Shown here in pieces: positions 1 to 8,117 of a DNA stretch of 34,226 nt. The stretch spans positions 1-34,226 of the forward strand of contig CAKRDK010000025.1 in assembly GCA_934309475.1 (NCBI GenBank). Reading direction: 5' to 3'. The notes below the pieces were generated by a model that saw only the letters and a program-made list of their open reading frames with translations, ran no database searches and was not told where the DNA came from. Each line of letters opens with the position of its first letter. Position 1 is the first letter of the stretch. The DNA comes from an uncultured Roseburia sp. Its GTDB lineage: Bacteria; Bacillota; Clostridia; Lachnospirales; Lachnospiraceae. The position numbers and the translations under genes were made by a program.

Positions 1-158
1 GTCTCCTCTGAGATATTTTCAATATCGTAACGAATCAGCTCGCGCACTCCTGTCACGCTGTCGATTCCAAGATAATTTTTTATTTCTGCCTGAAGTTCTT
101 TTGCTTTTACTGCAAAAGCAGGTTTCTTTTCTACATATACTCTGCGTACGTTGCTCAT
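1..158 (-). CDS. purL: Phosphoribosylformylglycinamidine synthase, N-terminal fragment (runs off the left edge)
   Basis: Only the first 52 codons are present. The start MSNVRRVYVEKKP, followed by FAVKAKELQ and a VRELIRYDIENIS segment, matches from memory the N-terminus of the long, single-chain PurL of Clostridia (about 1250 aa). That enzyme converts FGAR to FGAM with glutamine and ATP in purine synthesis. The ATG at 156-158 is preceded by a strong AGGAGGG ribosome binding site. The gene diverges from the LysR gene across about 225 bp. No purine riboswitch fold was recognised in that gap. Identity rests on the N-terminal extension only, since no catalytic residues are inside the window. Confidence 0.85.
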   Translation of the reverse strand, partial: MSNVRRVYVEKKPAFAVKAKELQAEIKNYLGIDSVTGVRELIRYDIENISEE

Positions 159-307
159 TGTATCCCTCCTGAAATTCCCTTTTATTTTATAGAGAAATTT
201 AAGTTACGATTTTCATTTCTTTTATTACCGTATCAGTATATCACAGCCTGTTAAATTAGCATAATTAATATATTTAATGTTTGTTATAAGTTTTGATAAT
301 ATTTTCA

Positions 308-337
308 TTGACATATGTTATTAGTTAGCCTTATAAT
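308..337 (+). promoter_or_regulatory. Sigma-A type promoter of the LysR gene
   Basis: TTGACA (308-313) and TATAAT (332-337) are both perfect consensus hexamers with an 18 bp spacer. They lie 47 bp upstream of the LysR start. The rest of the 159-384 gap is AT-rich and would hold the divergent purL promoter, which I could not place with confidence. Confidence 0.75.
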
Positions 338-384
338 TTATTTATACTATGCTAATAAACTTATGAAAAAACGGAGGATTTCTT

Positions 385-1269
385 ATGGATATCAATTACG
401 AACTTTACAAAGTATTTTACTACGTTGCGACATCATTAAGTTTTTCCGAGGCAAGCAAGCATCTTTTCATTTCCCAGTCTGCGGTCAGCCAGTCCATTAA
501 GACCTTAGAGAAAAAATTAGGACAGCCGCTTTTCATCCGCAGCACGAAAAAGGTTCAGCTCACTCCTGCCGGAAAACTTTTATTAAAACACATTGAGCCT
601 GCCATGAATCTGATTCAGCGCGGCGAGACACAGCTTTTAGACAGCAGTCTCTTAGGACTCGGCCAGCTCCATATCGGTGCCAGCGATACAATTTGCCGTT
701 ATTTCCTGGTTCCTTATTTAAAACAGTTCCACAAAAAGTTTCCAAACGTACCGATTAAGGTTACGAACGCAACTTCCCTCAGTTGTGTGGATTTGTTAGA
801 AAAAGGAAAAGTCGATTTGATTGTGACAAACTACCCGAATTCCAATCTGAATCACACTTACATCCAGAAGACTGTCTGCAATTTTACCGATGTCTTCATC
901 GCAAACCCTGCCTACTTTAATTTAAAACAGCAGGAACTTACGTTACAGGATTTACAGCAGTATCCGATTCTGATGCTCGACCGGAAAAGTACGACAAGTG
1001 AATTTTTGCACAACCTCTTTTTACAGCATCAGCTAGAGCTTGTGCCGGAAATCGAACTGAGCAGTAACGACCTCTTAATTGACCTTGCGCGCATCGGTTT
1101 AGGCATTGCCTTCATTCCGGATTACTGCCTTGCACGTGAATCCAAAGAATTATTTATCTTACACACCAAAGAGAAAATGCCGGCACGTCAGATGGTAGCT
1201 TCCATCAATCCAAGCCTGCCGCTCTCGGCTTCCACGGAAGAATTTTTAAAACTGCTTCCGTCCGTATAA
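385..1269 (+). CDS. LysR-family transcriptional regulator
   Basis: 294 aa, the usual LysR length. Residues about 1-60 form the winged helix-turn-helix: YKVFYYVATSLSFSEASK, then ISQSAVSQSIKTLE, then PLFIRSTKKVQLTPAG. Residues about 90-290 are the periplasmic-binding-like effector domain. The start ATG has GGAGG at 371-375. The gene stands alone on the plus strand, divergent from purL, and the shared gap is where a LysR protein could act on itself or on purL. That target is inference, and the ligand cannot be told from sequence. Transcription probably ends at the hairpin at 1405-1434. Confidence 0.93.
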   Translation: MDINYELYKVFYYVATSLSFSEASKHLFISQSAVSQSIKTLEKKLGQPLFIRSTKKVQLTPAGKLLLKHIEPAMNLIQRGETQLLDSSLLGLGQLHIGASDTICRYFLVPYLKQFHKKFPNVPIKVTNATSLSCVDLLEKGKVDLIVTNYPNSNLNHTYIQKTVCNFTDVFIANPAYFNLKQQELTLQDLQQYPILMLDRKSTTSEFLHNLFLQHQLELVPEIELSSNDLLIDLARIGLGIAFIPDYCLARESKELFILHTKEKMPARQMVASINPSLPLSASTEEFLKLLPSV

Positions 1270-1278
1270 TTTAAAAAA

Positions 1279-1402
1279 GAATCCTGCTTGCAGGATTCTC
1301 CGCCTGCGGCGGGTCGCGTTTGCGACATGATTCAGCTTCGCCGCAGTGCGATTCTCGCGAAGCATTTTTATGTAATAGGAACGAAATTTCCTATTACATA
1401 AA
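1279..1402 (+). repeat. Hairpin-rich dispersed repeat, copy 1
   Basis: About 120 bp, repeated in the same orientation at 2369-2489 with roughly 90% identity by eye. It is built from consecutive small inverted repeats: AATCCTGCTTGCAGGATT, CCGCCTGCGGCGG, GTCGCGTTTGCGAC, and an outer arm pairing TATGTAATAGGAA with TTTCCTATTACATA. No coding capacity is evident. It lies between the convergent LysR and FliD-like genes. It resembles a REP/MITE-type intergenic element; family unknown. Confidence 0.8.
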
Positions 1403-1404
1403 GA

Positions 1405-1434
1405 AGCCCTGTGGATATCAACATCCACGGGGCT
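1405..1434. terminator. Bidirectional intrinsic terminator between LysR and FliD-like genes
   Basis: A 12-bp stem, AGCCCTGTGGAT (1405-1416) with ATCCACGGGGCT (1423-1434), one G-T pair and a 6 nt loop. On the minus strand it is followed by TTCTTT and on the plus strand by TTCTGT. It sits between the 3' ends of two convergent genes and abuts repeat copy 1. Confidence 0.6.
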
Positions 1435-1465
1435 TTCTGTCTGTCCGCTGTATACAAAATTCCTT

Positions 1466-2239
1466 CTATGTCTCTGAACTGTATATGTTGCCTGTATTGT
1501 AGTTGTACGTGTACATTCCGCTGCTGGAGTATGTATTAGACTTCGATGCCTCATTTTCTGCCTGATAATGAATCATAGAAGCTTTTGCCGATACCTGATA
1601 GCCAAAAGAACCTCTCTCGTGGAACAGCGACTCTACTTTTGACATATCCGCATTCTTGAACGTCTCTTCGTCTAATTTCAATCTGCTGTCTGAACCGATT
1701 GTAATTCCTACTGAACTGAGCAGCTTACTGTTCTGGTTCACATAGGTAACCAAAGATTTTGCTGTACTCAGAATACTCTTTGTGTTCGCATCCTCTAACT
1801 CATCAATCATGCTGTTATAGCTGTCCGTAAAATTCTTGACTGCCTTATAAATTGCCTCTGTATCGTATCCTTTACTTATCGTTCCATCCTCGTTCTTAAT
1901 GGAAACTTCTTTAAATAAAGATTTGCTTCCACCCGCAAGCAATGCATCTGACGCATCCTTAACAGAATCGGAAGTGTCTTCGATTCTTGCCAGCGTCTTC
2001 GCATCGTCTTTTGAAGTCGAAGTTGAACTGATTATATTTTTTCCTGTCTCGCTGTCTGAATAATATGATTTTACCAGTTTATAGTATGCACCGCTCTTAA
2101 TGGTCGCATAGTCGGAATAATTGATTCCCAATAAATCAGAACTGCTGTAATTATTTGCCCATCCGGCATTCTTACTGTTTCCAATGCTTGAAAACAATAC
2201 ACCGATGGATGCAGAATCATAAGATGAAATTGTTGCCAT
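1466..2239 (-). CDS. Orphan FliD (flagellar cap)-C-domain-like protein
   Basis: 257 aa from the ATG at 2237-2239, which has AAGGAG 8 nt upstream; a longer upstream frame lacks a good ribosome binding site. There is no signal peptide or membrane segment. The N-terminal half is Ser/Tyr/Asp-rich. Residues about 140-225 resemble the C-terminal domain of the flagellar filament cap FliD: NFTDSYNSMIDELED, then LLSSVGITIGSDSRLKLDE and a VESLF element. FliD is normally above 450 aa, so this is a short, cap-like or secreted flagellum-associated protein, not the main FliD. A sigma-D type promoter at 2312-2338 supports membership of the motility regulon. It is flanked by the two copies of the 120 bp repeat. 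Exact role unknown. Confidence 0.7.
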   Translation of the reverse strand: MATISSYDSASIGVLFSSIGNSKNAGWANNYSSSDLLGINYSDYATIKSGAYYKLVKSYYSDSETGKNIISSTSTSKDDAKTLARIEDTSDSVKDASDALLAGGSKSLFKEVSIKNEDGTISKGYDTEAIYKAVKNFTDSYNSMIDELEDANTKSILSTAKSLVTYVNQNSKLLSSVGITIGSDSRLKLDEETFKNADMSKVESLFHERGSFGYQVSAKASMIHYQAENEASKSNTYSSSGMYTYNYNTGNIYSSET

Positions 2240-2311
2240 AGTCCTCACTCCTTTGATTTGTGGCTTTCGGTTCCTGACCTCCATGTCAGACGAACTCATT
2301 TCTTATCTTCT

Positions 2312-2338
2312 ATATCGACCTGAAAAAGCCATTTCTTA
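2312..2338 (-). promoter_or_regulatory. Sigma-D (FliA/SigD) type flagellar promoter
   Basis: Read on the minus strand: TAAG (2335-2338), a 15 bp spacer, then GTCGATAT (2312-2319). The known SigD consensus is TAAA-N15-GCCGATAT, so 10 of 12 positions match with ideal spacing. It lies 72 bp upstream of the FliD-like start. Confidence 0.7.
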
Positions 2339-2368
2339 ACGTTTTACAACCAGATTTTTGGAGTAAAA

Positions 2369-2489
2369 AATCCTGCTTGCAGGATTCTCCGCCTGCGGCG
2401 AGTCGCGTTTGCGACATGATTCCGTTTCGCCGCAGTGCGATTCCCGCGAAGCATTTTTATGTAACAGGAACAAAATTACTATTACATAA
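2369..2489 (+). repeat. Hairpin-rich dispersed repeat, copy 2
   Basis: Direct repeat of 1279-1402 with scattered substitutions and the same order of internal hairpins. The outer arm is less perfect here: TATGTAACAGGAA faces ATTACTATTACATA. It sits between the sigma-D promoter of the FliD-like gene and the ung terminator. The 2240-2645 gap otherwise holds only the promoter, this repeat and the hairpin at 2599-2624. Confidence 0.8.
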
Positions 2490-2598
2490 AAAATTTTAAC
2501 GTAACGTTCACAGTTTGTTCATATCTTCTTGGTAATATATAAGTATAGAAAATCAATTTGGTAGATAGATTTATTACTTGATAAATTTTTTCATAATA

Positions 2599-2624
2599 GC
2601 CCAGATATCTTCGGATGTCTGGGC
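2599..2624. terminator. Hairpin terminator after ung
   Basis: An 11-bp stem, GCCCAGATATC with GATGTCTGGGC, closed by a TTCG tetraloop, beginning about 20 bp after the ung stop codon. The downstream tract on the minus strand is AT-rich but not a clean U-run. It probably ends the cheV-to-ung transcript. Confidence 0.6.
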
Positions 2625-2645
2625 ACTCCTCATTTTTAGGGATAT

Positions 2646-3323
2646 TTATATGTTCTCTATCTGCCAGTCAATTGGCGCGATTCCATTTTTTTCCAGGAAT
2701 TCATTTGCCTGGCTGAAATGCTTACAGCCAAAAAATCCGCGGTATGCCGATAATGGGCTCGGATGTGGTGCTTTTAAAATAAGGTGTTTCGGGTTCGTCA
2801 ACATCGGAATCTTACTCTGCGCCGGTCTTCCCCAAAGCATATAGACAATTGGCCGATCCTGTGCATTGACCGCCTGAATAATGGCATCCGTAAACTGCTC
2901 CCAGCCATGTCCCTGATGGGAATTTGCCTGATGTGCCCTTACCGTCAGAACGGTGTTCAATAAAAGCACTCCCTGGTCTGTCCATTTTTTCAAATATCCA
3001 TTGTTCGGGATAGCGCAACCCAAATCATCATGCAATTCCTTGTAAATATTCTGCAAAGAAGGTGGAATATCCTTCTGTGTCGGCGGTACGGAAAAACTCA
3101 GTCCGTGTGCCTGATTCACATTATGATACGGGTCCTGCCCTAAAATCAGCACTTTCACCTCGCTAAGCGGTGTAAAATGAAGTGCATTAAAAATATCATC
3201 TGCAGGCGGATATATTACCGCTCTGCTGTATTCTTCCTTCACAAACTCGAATAATGTTCTGTAATAAGGCTTCTTAAATTCTCCTGAGACAGCCTCAAGC
3301 CAGTCGTTCTCTATCATGCCCAT
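2646..3323 (-). CDS. ung: Uracil-DNA glycosylase, family 1
   Basis: 225 aa, the normal size. It removes uracil from DNA to begin base-excision repair. The water-activating motif GQDPYH is at about residues 60-65, the LLLNTVLTVR strand is in mid-protein, and the HPSPLS DNA-intercalation loop with AYRGFFGCKHF lies near the C-terminus. GAGGG stands 6 nt before the ATG at 3321-3323. It is the last gene of a minus-strand cluster, 16 bp after hisF, and is followed by a hairpin terminator. Confidence 0.97.
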   Translation of the reverse strand: MGMIENDWLEAVSGEFKKPYYRTLFEFVKEEYSRAVIYPPADDIFNALHFTPLSEVKVLILGQDPYHNVNQAHGLSFSVPPTQKDIPPSLQNIYKELHDDLGCAIPNNGYLKKWTDQGVLLLNTVLTVRAHQANSHQGHGWEQFTDAIIQAVNAQDRPIVYMLWGRPAQSKIPMLTNPKHLILKAPHPSPLSAYRGFFGCKHFSQANEFLEKNGIAPIDWQIENI

Positions 3324-3339
3324 GACAATCCCTCTTTTT

Positions 3340-4101
3340 CTATCTTCTTACTGATACCCCGCGCTCTGCAAGGTAATTCTTCAAATCCATAATTTCCAAT
3401 TCTTTGTAGTGAAACAGCGATGCCGCAAGTGCCGCGTCCGCTTTTCCCTCTGTCAGCGCATCATAAAAATGCTCCTTCGTGCCTGCTCCGCCGGATGCAA
3501 TTACCGGAACAGATACCTGTTCCGCAATCGTTTTCGTCAGCTCCACATCGTATCCTGCCTTCGTTCCGTCACAGTCCATGCTAGTCAGCAGTATCTCACC
3601 GGCACCTAAGCGGTCAGCTCGCATTGCCCATTCTACCGCATCCATTCCGGTGTCAATCCGGCCGCCATTCTGAAACACGTTCCAGCCCGAACCATCCGCA
3701 CGTTTTCGCGCATCAATGGCAAGTACCACGCACTGGCTTCCAAACTTATCTGCCGCCTCACTGATTAACTCCGGCCGGTTAATGGCTGCAGAATTGACCG
3801 AAATCTTATCCGCTCCCTCCCGGAGCAGCATCTTAAAGTCCTCTACCGTACGAATTCCACCGCCAACCGTAAACGGAATAAAAACCGTCTCTGCAACTTT
3901 CCGGACCATATCAACTACGGTTGCTCTTGCATCAGATGTCGCTGTAATATCCAAAAATACCACTTCATCCGCGCCGGCTTTGTCATAAGCTGCGGCAATC
4001 TCAACCGGATCTCCCGCATCCTGCAGATTCACAAAATTAACGCCCTTTACCACACGTCCGTTTTTCACATCCAAGCAAGGAATAATTCTTTTTGTAAACA
4101 T
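3340..4101 (-). CDS. hisF: Imidazole glycerol phosphate synthase, cyclase subunit HisF
   Basis: 253 aa, a (beta/alpha)8 barrel. With HisH it makes imidazole glycerol phosphate and AICAR from PRFAR, the fifth step of histidine synthesis. Visible signatures are [16 protein letters not shown] with catalytic Asp (LDV), [14 protein letters not shown] phosphate loop [15 protein letters not shown], the second catalytic Asp in VLAIDARK, and PVIASGGAG. The start is the ATG at 4099-4101 with GGGAGG upstream, matching the family N-terminus; the open frame extends further but encodes nothing HisF-like. It begins 2 bp after the hisH stop, so the subunits are translationally linked. Confidence 0.97.
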   Translation of the reverse strand: MFTKRIIPCLDVKNGRVVKGVNFVNLQDAGDPVEIAAAYDKAGADEVVFLDITATSDARATVVDMVRKVAETVFIPFTVGGGIRTVEDFKMLLREGADKISVNSAAINRPELISEAADKFGSQCVVLAIDARKRADGSGWNVFQNGGRIDTGMDAVEWAMRADRLGAGEILLTSMDCDGTKAGYDVELTKTIAEQVSVPVIASGGAGTKEHFYDALTEGKADAALAASLFHYKELEIMDLKNYLAERGVSVRR

Positions 4102-4103
4102 GA

Positions 4104-4721
4104 TTAGTTTCCTCCCTGTATCTTTGCAAAATTCTCTAAAATCTGTAAACCTACTGTACTGCTTTTTTCCGGATGGAACTGGCACGCAAAAATATTACCT
4201 TTCTCCACGGAGGCATGAATATGTACACCATACTCCGTTGTCGCTTTGACAATCTCTTCCTCTGCCGCTTCTAAATAAAAAGAATGGACAAAGTAAACAT
4301 AAGACTGTTGCGGAATCCCTTCAAAAAGACGTCCGTTGTGCTCGAATTGTAAGGAATTCCAGCCAATATGTGGAATCTTCAATCCCTCTGCATCCGGTAT
4401 CTTTTTCACGGTTCCTTCCAGCAGATGAAGTCCTTCCACTCCGGAACTTTCTTCGCTTCCCTCAAAAAGAAGCTGTAATCCGAGACAGATTCCCAAAAAG
4501 GGAATCTGTCTATCTGCTACCTCATGAATTACTTTGTCCAACTCATACTTCTTCAAATGAGCCATTGCATCGCCAAAGGAACCCACGCCAGGCAGAACCA
4601 CCTTATCTGCCCGCAGAATCTCCTTTGCGTCTCTTGTCAGTACACACTGCTGCCCAATCTTTTGTAGCGCCTTTTCAACGCTTTTGATGTTACCTGCATC
4701 ATAATCGATTACTGCTATCAT
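4104..4721 (-). CDS. hisH: Imidazole glycerol phosphate synthase, glutaminase subunit HisH
   Basis: 205 aa class I glutamine amidotransferase that feeds ammonia to HisF. The N-terminus [18 protein letters not shown] is typical. The nucleophile Cys is in [16 protein letters not shown] and the His-Glu pair in CQFHPEKSS near the C-terminus, so the catalytic triad is complete. Its start overlaps the stop of the upstream acidic membrane protein gene by 4 nt (ATGA), implying translational coupling to a gene unrelated to histidine synthesis. No other his genes are in the window. Confidence 0.97.
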   Translation of the reverse strand: MIAVIDYDAGNIKSVEKALQKIGQQCVLTRDAKEILRADKVVLPGVGSFGDAMAHLKKYELDKVIHEVADRQIPFLGICLGLQLLFEGSEESSGVEGLHLLEGTVKKIPDAEGLKIPHIGWNSLQFEHNGRLFEGIPQQSYVYFVHSFYLEAAEEEIVKATTEYGVHIHASVEKGNIFACQFHPEKSSTVGLQILENFAKIQGGN

Positions 4722-6256
4722 TCTTCTGCCACTTTCTCCAGGCCTAATGAGCGGATGATTTTGTACACCTCCAAAGAATAATCTTTTCTGCTGCGCATTC
4801 CATACATCTCTCTTGCCTGATCTGCTGTTACACTAAAATGTTCCGTCAAGGCATTTTCTGCATCCTGCTCGATTAAGCCAAGTTCCACTGTACAGCCGTA
4901 TGTCTCAGCATCCTCATAATTAAGATCATATCTTCCGATTACAGATATCAATGCATCTAATGCCAAATCATAGTCATCATCCTGCATGAAACTCTCATAT
5001 GCTTCATACTGACTCTGGACAGATGCAAGAATTAAGGTCTTCTGGTACATATCCATATCTGCTTCTTTTACATCAAGTCCTGCCATATCTTCATATGCCT
5101 GTGTATAATTTCCCTGGTCGAGTTCCTGTTTTGCAGTTGTAATACTTGAAGAATAGTTTAACAGATTACTACCTAATATGACAAGCAGTAAAATGGAAAA
5201 AGCCATAACAAACATCAAAATTACCGGTTTTTTCGGCAATGGTGGTGTATTATCTTTCTCTTTTGGAGGTTTCGGCGGCTTCTCGCGTTTTGCTTTTTCT
5301 TTTGCCGCTTGCTTTTCCTTCTTCTCCTTTTCCTTGGCTTCTTTCTTTTCTTTCTTCTCTTTTGCTTTGGCTTCTTTTTTCTCTTTCTTAAGACGTGCTT
5401 TCTTTTCTTCTTCCGTCTCCTGCGGTTCTTCCGGCTCCGGTTTGGCATCCGAGCCTCCGAGTGCCGCTAAAATCTCGAGATTTTCATCGGATAAGCCGTC
5501 TGTATCTTCACTGCTGAGAGTGTCTGAGGTGCTCTCTCCATCTACAAGATTATCCTGTTCTTCCTCGTCTTCTCCAAAGAGAACTCTTCCTAACTTCTGG
5601 AAAAATCCCTCTTTCTCACCGTCTTTTTTCTTCGACTTCTTTGCCCGGCCTTTCTTCCCACCTTCTTCTTCCTGTGGTTCCTCCGGTGCATCCGCAGAAT
5701 CTGCTCCCTCGTGAAGCAGTTCTCCTATATCGGAAAAATCATCATCTCCCTCAAACAGAGACATGAAATCCATTCCGTCGTCTTTCGATTCTGTATTCAC
5801 ACTCTCCTCCGGCTGTTGCGGCATCTCCTCCGCTGTCTGCTCCATCGGCTGTTCATCCTCTTCCATTGTGTCTCCGAAAGGATCTGAAAGTGTATCCACA
5901 TTGAAATCAGAAAAATCGTCTGTTCCCTGCGGTTCTTCCTCTCGCTCTTCCGCTGTCTGTTTTGCGCCATTGACAATTCCATTCAAATCGTCTAAAAAGC
6001 TCTGATTGTCGTTTGTGATTCCTTCGTCTGTATCTTCCGCAGATGCACTTTCTACGTCATTCAATTCCTTTTCGAAATCAAGTAAAAAGCTGTCATCATT
6101 TTGATCTTCCATCATCTGCTTTTCGAAGTCATCTAAGAATTTTTTCTCAGAATCCATAATACTCTCTGCCTCCTGCGTCGTACTAGTTTCCCCTGCGCCA
6201 TTTTCTGATGTTGCAGCATGTAATAAATCATCCAGATAATCTTCCGATTGGCTCAT
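4718..6256 (-). CDS. Large acidic / Lys-rich single-pass membrane protein of unknown function
   Basis: 512 aa. Residues 1 to ~280 are strongly acidic and low-complexity (runs of D/E, repeated FLDDFEKQ / FLLDFEKEL-like motifs). Residues ~280-340 are an extreme K/E/A stretch rich in KEKKEKKEAK patterns, likely a charged helix. One transmembrane helix follows at ~345-366 (VILMFVMAFSILLLVILG). The last ~140 residues are helical and TPR-like (KQELDQGNYTQAYEDM). Positive charge before the helix predicts the N-terminus inside and the C-terminus outside. The start has GGGGG upstream. It lies 73 bp after cheV and overlaps hisH by 4 nt. I do not recognise a named family; a scaffold or envelope-stress role is only a guess. 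Confidence 0.8.
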   Translation of the reverse strand: MSQSEDYLDDLLHAATSENGAGETSTTQEAESIMDSEKKFLDDFEKQMMEDQNDDSFLLDFEKELNDVESASAEDTDEGITNDNQSFLDDLNGIVNGAKQTAEEREEEPQGTDDFSDFNVDTLSDPFGDTMEEDEQPMEQTAEEMPQQPEESVNTESKDDGMDFMSLFEGDDDFSDIGELLHEGADSADAPEEPQEEEGGKKGRAKKSKKKDGEKEGFFQKLGRVLFGEDEEEQDNLVDGESTSDTLSSEDTDGLSDENLEILAALGGSDAKPEPEEPQETEEEKKARLKKEKKEAKAKEKKEKKEAKEKEKKEKQAAKEKAKREKPPKPPKEKDNTPPLPKKPVILMFVMAFSILLLVILGSNLLNYSSSITTAKQELDQGNYTQAYEDMAGLDVKEADMDMYQKTLILASVQSQYEAYESFMQDDDYDLALDALISVIGRYDLNYEDAETYGCTVELGLIEQDAENALTEHFSVTADQAREMYGMRSRKDYSLEVYKIIRSLGLEKVAEE

Positions 6257-6289
6257 CGTGCACCCCCAGCATCCCTATAACCTAATTGA

Positions 6290-6312
6290 GGATGTGATGA
6301 ACCATCACATCC
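6290..6312. terminator. Hairpin between cheV and the acidic membrane protein gene
   Basis: A perfect 10-bp stem, GGATGTGATG with CATCACATCC, and a 3 nt loop, about 17 bp after the cheV stop. No U-run follows on the minus strand, so it may be a partial terminator or mRNA stability element that lowers expression of the downstream genes. Confidence 0.45.
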
Positions 6313-6329
6313 CCTCTTCACTTTAAACC

Positions 6330-7238
6330 CTATTCCGCATTTCCCTCAATTAACTTATCAATGGCTTCAACCAGGTTACCAATCTCCGGCTTTGTCAACT
6401 GGGCATCTGCTCCTAACTGTTCACCTTTTCGTCTCATTTCTTCATTTACAAGAGAAGAAAAGATAATAACTGGAATGTTCTTTAATACATCATCTGTCTT
6501 AACAAGCTTTGTCAGACGGTGTCCATCCATCAATGGCATCTCGATATCCGTGATAATACAATGTACTTTCTCTAAGACATCTCCCTCTTTCTTCATCTGT
6601 ACCAGCTTGTCCCAGGCTTCCTGACCATTCATATTCATAATCAGCTGTGTATAACCGGATTTCTTCAGGCAGTCTGTAATTAATTTTCCAAGTAATGGAG
6701 AATCCTCTGCGATTAAAATCGGGCAGTCGCTTCTCTCACGGCGTCCAGTCATATTATCAACATCTGATACCTTTAATCCTGTCTCAGGACTGATATCTGT
6801 AATAATCTTCTCAAAGTCAAGAATTACAACTAACTTGTCTCCTAATTTAATGATACCGGTAGAAGCACTGTTGTCTTCTGTATTGATTGTGGCATCCGGT
6901 TTGATGATATTCTCCCATGATACACGGTGAATTCCAATCACCTGATCTACATGGAATGCAATATTCAATTTATTAAAGTTTGTTATAATAAAAAGCCCAC
7001 CCTCTTTTGCCGGTTCCATTCCAAGGCATCTCTTTAAGTCGACTACTGTCATCATTGTATCACGTGGCATAAAAATTCCTTCCACACTCGGATGCGGATT
7101 TGGAATCGGTGTAACTGGCTGATAAGTTAAAATCTCACGTATCTTTGCCACGTTGATTCCATAGTGATTGTCTCCTAATGTAAATTCCAATACCTCCAAT
7201 TCATTCGTACCTGTCTCCAATAGAATATTTGTATCCAT
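6330..7238 (-). CDS. cheV: Chemotaxis coupling protein CheV (CheW-REC fusion)
   Basis: 302 aa. Residues ~10-155 are a CheW-like coupling domain (NELEVLEFTLGDNHYGINVAKIREI, PNPHPSVEGIF, DLKRCLG). Residues ~170-300 are a receiver domain with the acidic pocket LIAEDS, phospho-acceptor Asp in CIITDIEMPLMDGH, and the conserved Lys in LTKPE. CheV couples chemoreceptors to CheA and aids adaptation when phosphorylated. AGGAGG precedes the ATG at 7236-7238. An extended -10 promoter lies at 7309-7337. Its presence implies a chemotactic, flagellated host. Confidence 0.95.
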   Translation of the reverse strand: MDTNILLETGTNELEVLEFTLGDNHYGINVAKIREILTYQPVTPIPNPHPSVEGIFMPRDTMMTVVDLKRCLGMEPAKEGGLFIITNFNKLNIAFHVDQVIGIHRVSWENIIKPDATINTEDNSASTGIIKLGDKLVVILDFEKIITDISPETGLKVSDVDNMTGRRERSDCPILIAEDSPLLGKLITDCLKKSGYTQLIMNMNGQEAWDKLVQMKKEGDVLEKVHCIITDIEMPLMDGHRLTKLVKTDDVLKNIPVIIFSSLVNEEMRRKGEQLGADAQLTKPEIGNLVEAIDKLIEGNAE

Positions 7239-7308
7239 CGCGTATCTCCTCCTGTGGGCTTCAAATTATATCTATGTTCATCTGCGCCTGCCATCATTCT
7301 TTTCTTTC

Positions 7309-7337
7309 ATTATAGCACACACATTTCGATAATTGCA
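7309..7337 (-). promoter_or_regulatory. Extended -10 promoter of the cheV cluster
   Basis: Minus strand TGCTATAAT (7309-7317) is a perfect extended -10. A weak -35, TGCAAT (7332-7337), sits 17 bp upstream of the -10. The leader to the cheV ATG would be about 65 nt. Confidence 0.5.
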
Positions 7338-7354
7338 TTATTTTTTCACCCAAT

Positions 7355-8080
7355 TTACAAAATAATCGTTACTTTTTCACCATTTATGGTGGTATTAAGT
7401 AACAATTCTGACACATCCTCTTTCGTATCACTTATTTCAAACAGCAATACCGTCCGCACCGTGTCGCCTGCCGCAACCGTTCCCTGATAGGTTGAAAAAT
7501 CATTCATGAGGAACGTAACTGCCGCCGGACTCACTTCGCCGTCCACCGTCGCCTGAAACGTAGGATTCAATGCCAAAACATCAATCGGCAAATCCGTATC
7601 TCCTGTATTCGCCAGGTCAATGTTTAACACTAGATACTGTTTTCCTGCACTCGCTGTCAATGCAAAATAATCTGACTCTACATAATCCTTTGTCAACTCA
7701 TAACCTGCATATGTAACGGATAGTCCTTCTGCACCGAAGACTTCCTGAAGGCTCTTTCCGGTATCTGCCTCTGCAGTATCACCGTCAGATGTCGTCTCCG
7801 AAGCTCCTGCACTGCTCTGATTCTCAGGTTCTTCCGGTGTCTCTGTCTCCTGCGATTCCGGCTCCTCTGTTTCCTGCGTATCTTCCTCAAGTGCGGCTAC
7901 ATCTACATATGTAAGTCCGTCTTTCTGCTTAATGTTAAATTTTGCCACAGCCTGTGAGGCATAATTCACAATCAGGCTCTCCTCTGATTCCGTGAGTTCA
8001 TATGGTGCTTCACCGCAGCCGCCCAGCAGCAATGTCGCAGCACATAAAATCACTGCTTTTGTCATCCTTGAACTTCTCAT
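7355..8080 (-). CDS. Lipoprotein with DUF4352/DUF5067-like immunoglobulin-type domain
   Basis: 241 aa. The signal peptide ends in a lipobox, LLLGGC, with the lipidated Cys at about residue 22. An acidic, Glu/Thr/Ser-rich linker spans ~60-105, a typical cell-surface tether. The C-terminal ~130 residues alternate beta strands (SVTYAGYELTKDYV, YLVLNIDLANTGDTDL, VRTVLLFEISDT), the pattern seen in DUF4352/DUF5067 lipoproteins of Gram-positives. Function unknown; it could be a surface sensor or adaptor. AAGGAG lies 5 nt before the ATG. It follows the histidine kinase gene by 85 bp with its own likely promoter, so it could be a partner or target of that system. Confidence 0.8.
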   Translation of the reverse strand: MRSSRMTKAVILCAATLLLGGCGEAPYELTESEESLIVNYASQAVAKFNIKQKDGLTYVDVAALEEDTQETEEPESQETETPEEPENQSSAGASETTSDGDTAEADTGKSLQEVFGAEGLSVTYAGYELTKDYVESDYFALTASAGKQYLVLNIDLANTGDTDLPIDVLALNPTFQATVDGEVSPAAVTFLMNDFSTYQGTVAAGDTVRTVLLFEISDTKEDVSELLLNTTINGEKVTIIL

Positions 8081-8117
8081 ACTTACTCCTTGTAAAATAT
8101 CAGTAAACTTTTATTTC

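Noticed and set aside
159..384. Purine riboswitch or PurR box upstream of purL
   Set aside because: No three-way-junction motif or PurBox pair could be recognised in the divergent gap.
5178..5714. Long plus-strand frame rich in Ser/Phe opposite the acidic membrane protein
   Set aside because: It is the antisense of a low-complexity Lys/Glu region, which automatically gives an open Ser/Phe frame; no ribosome binding site or promoter.
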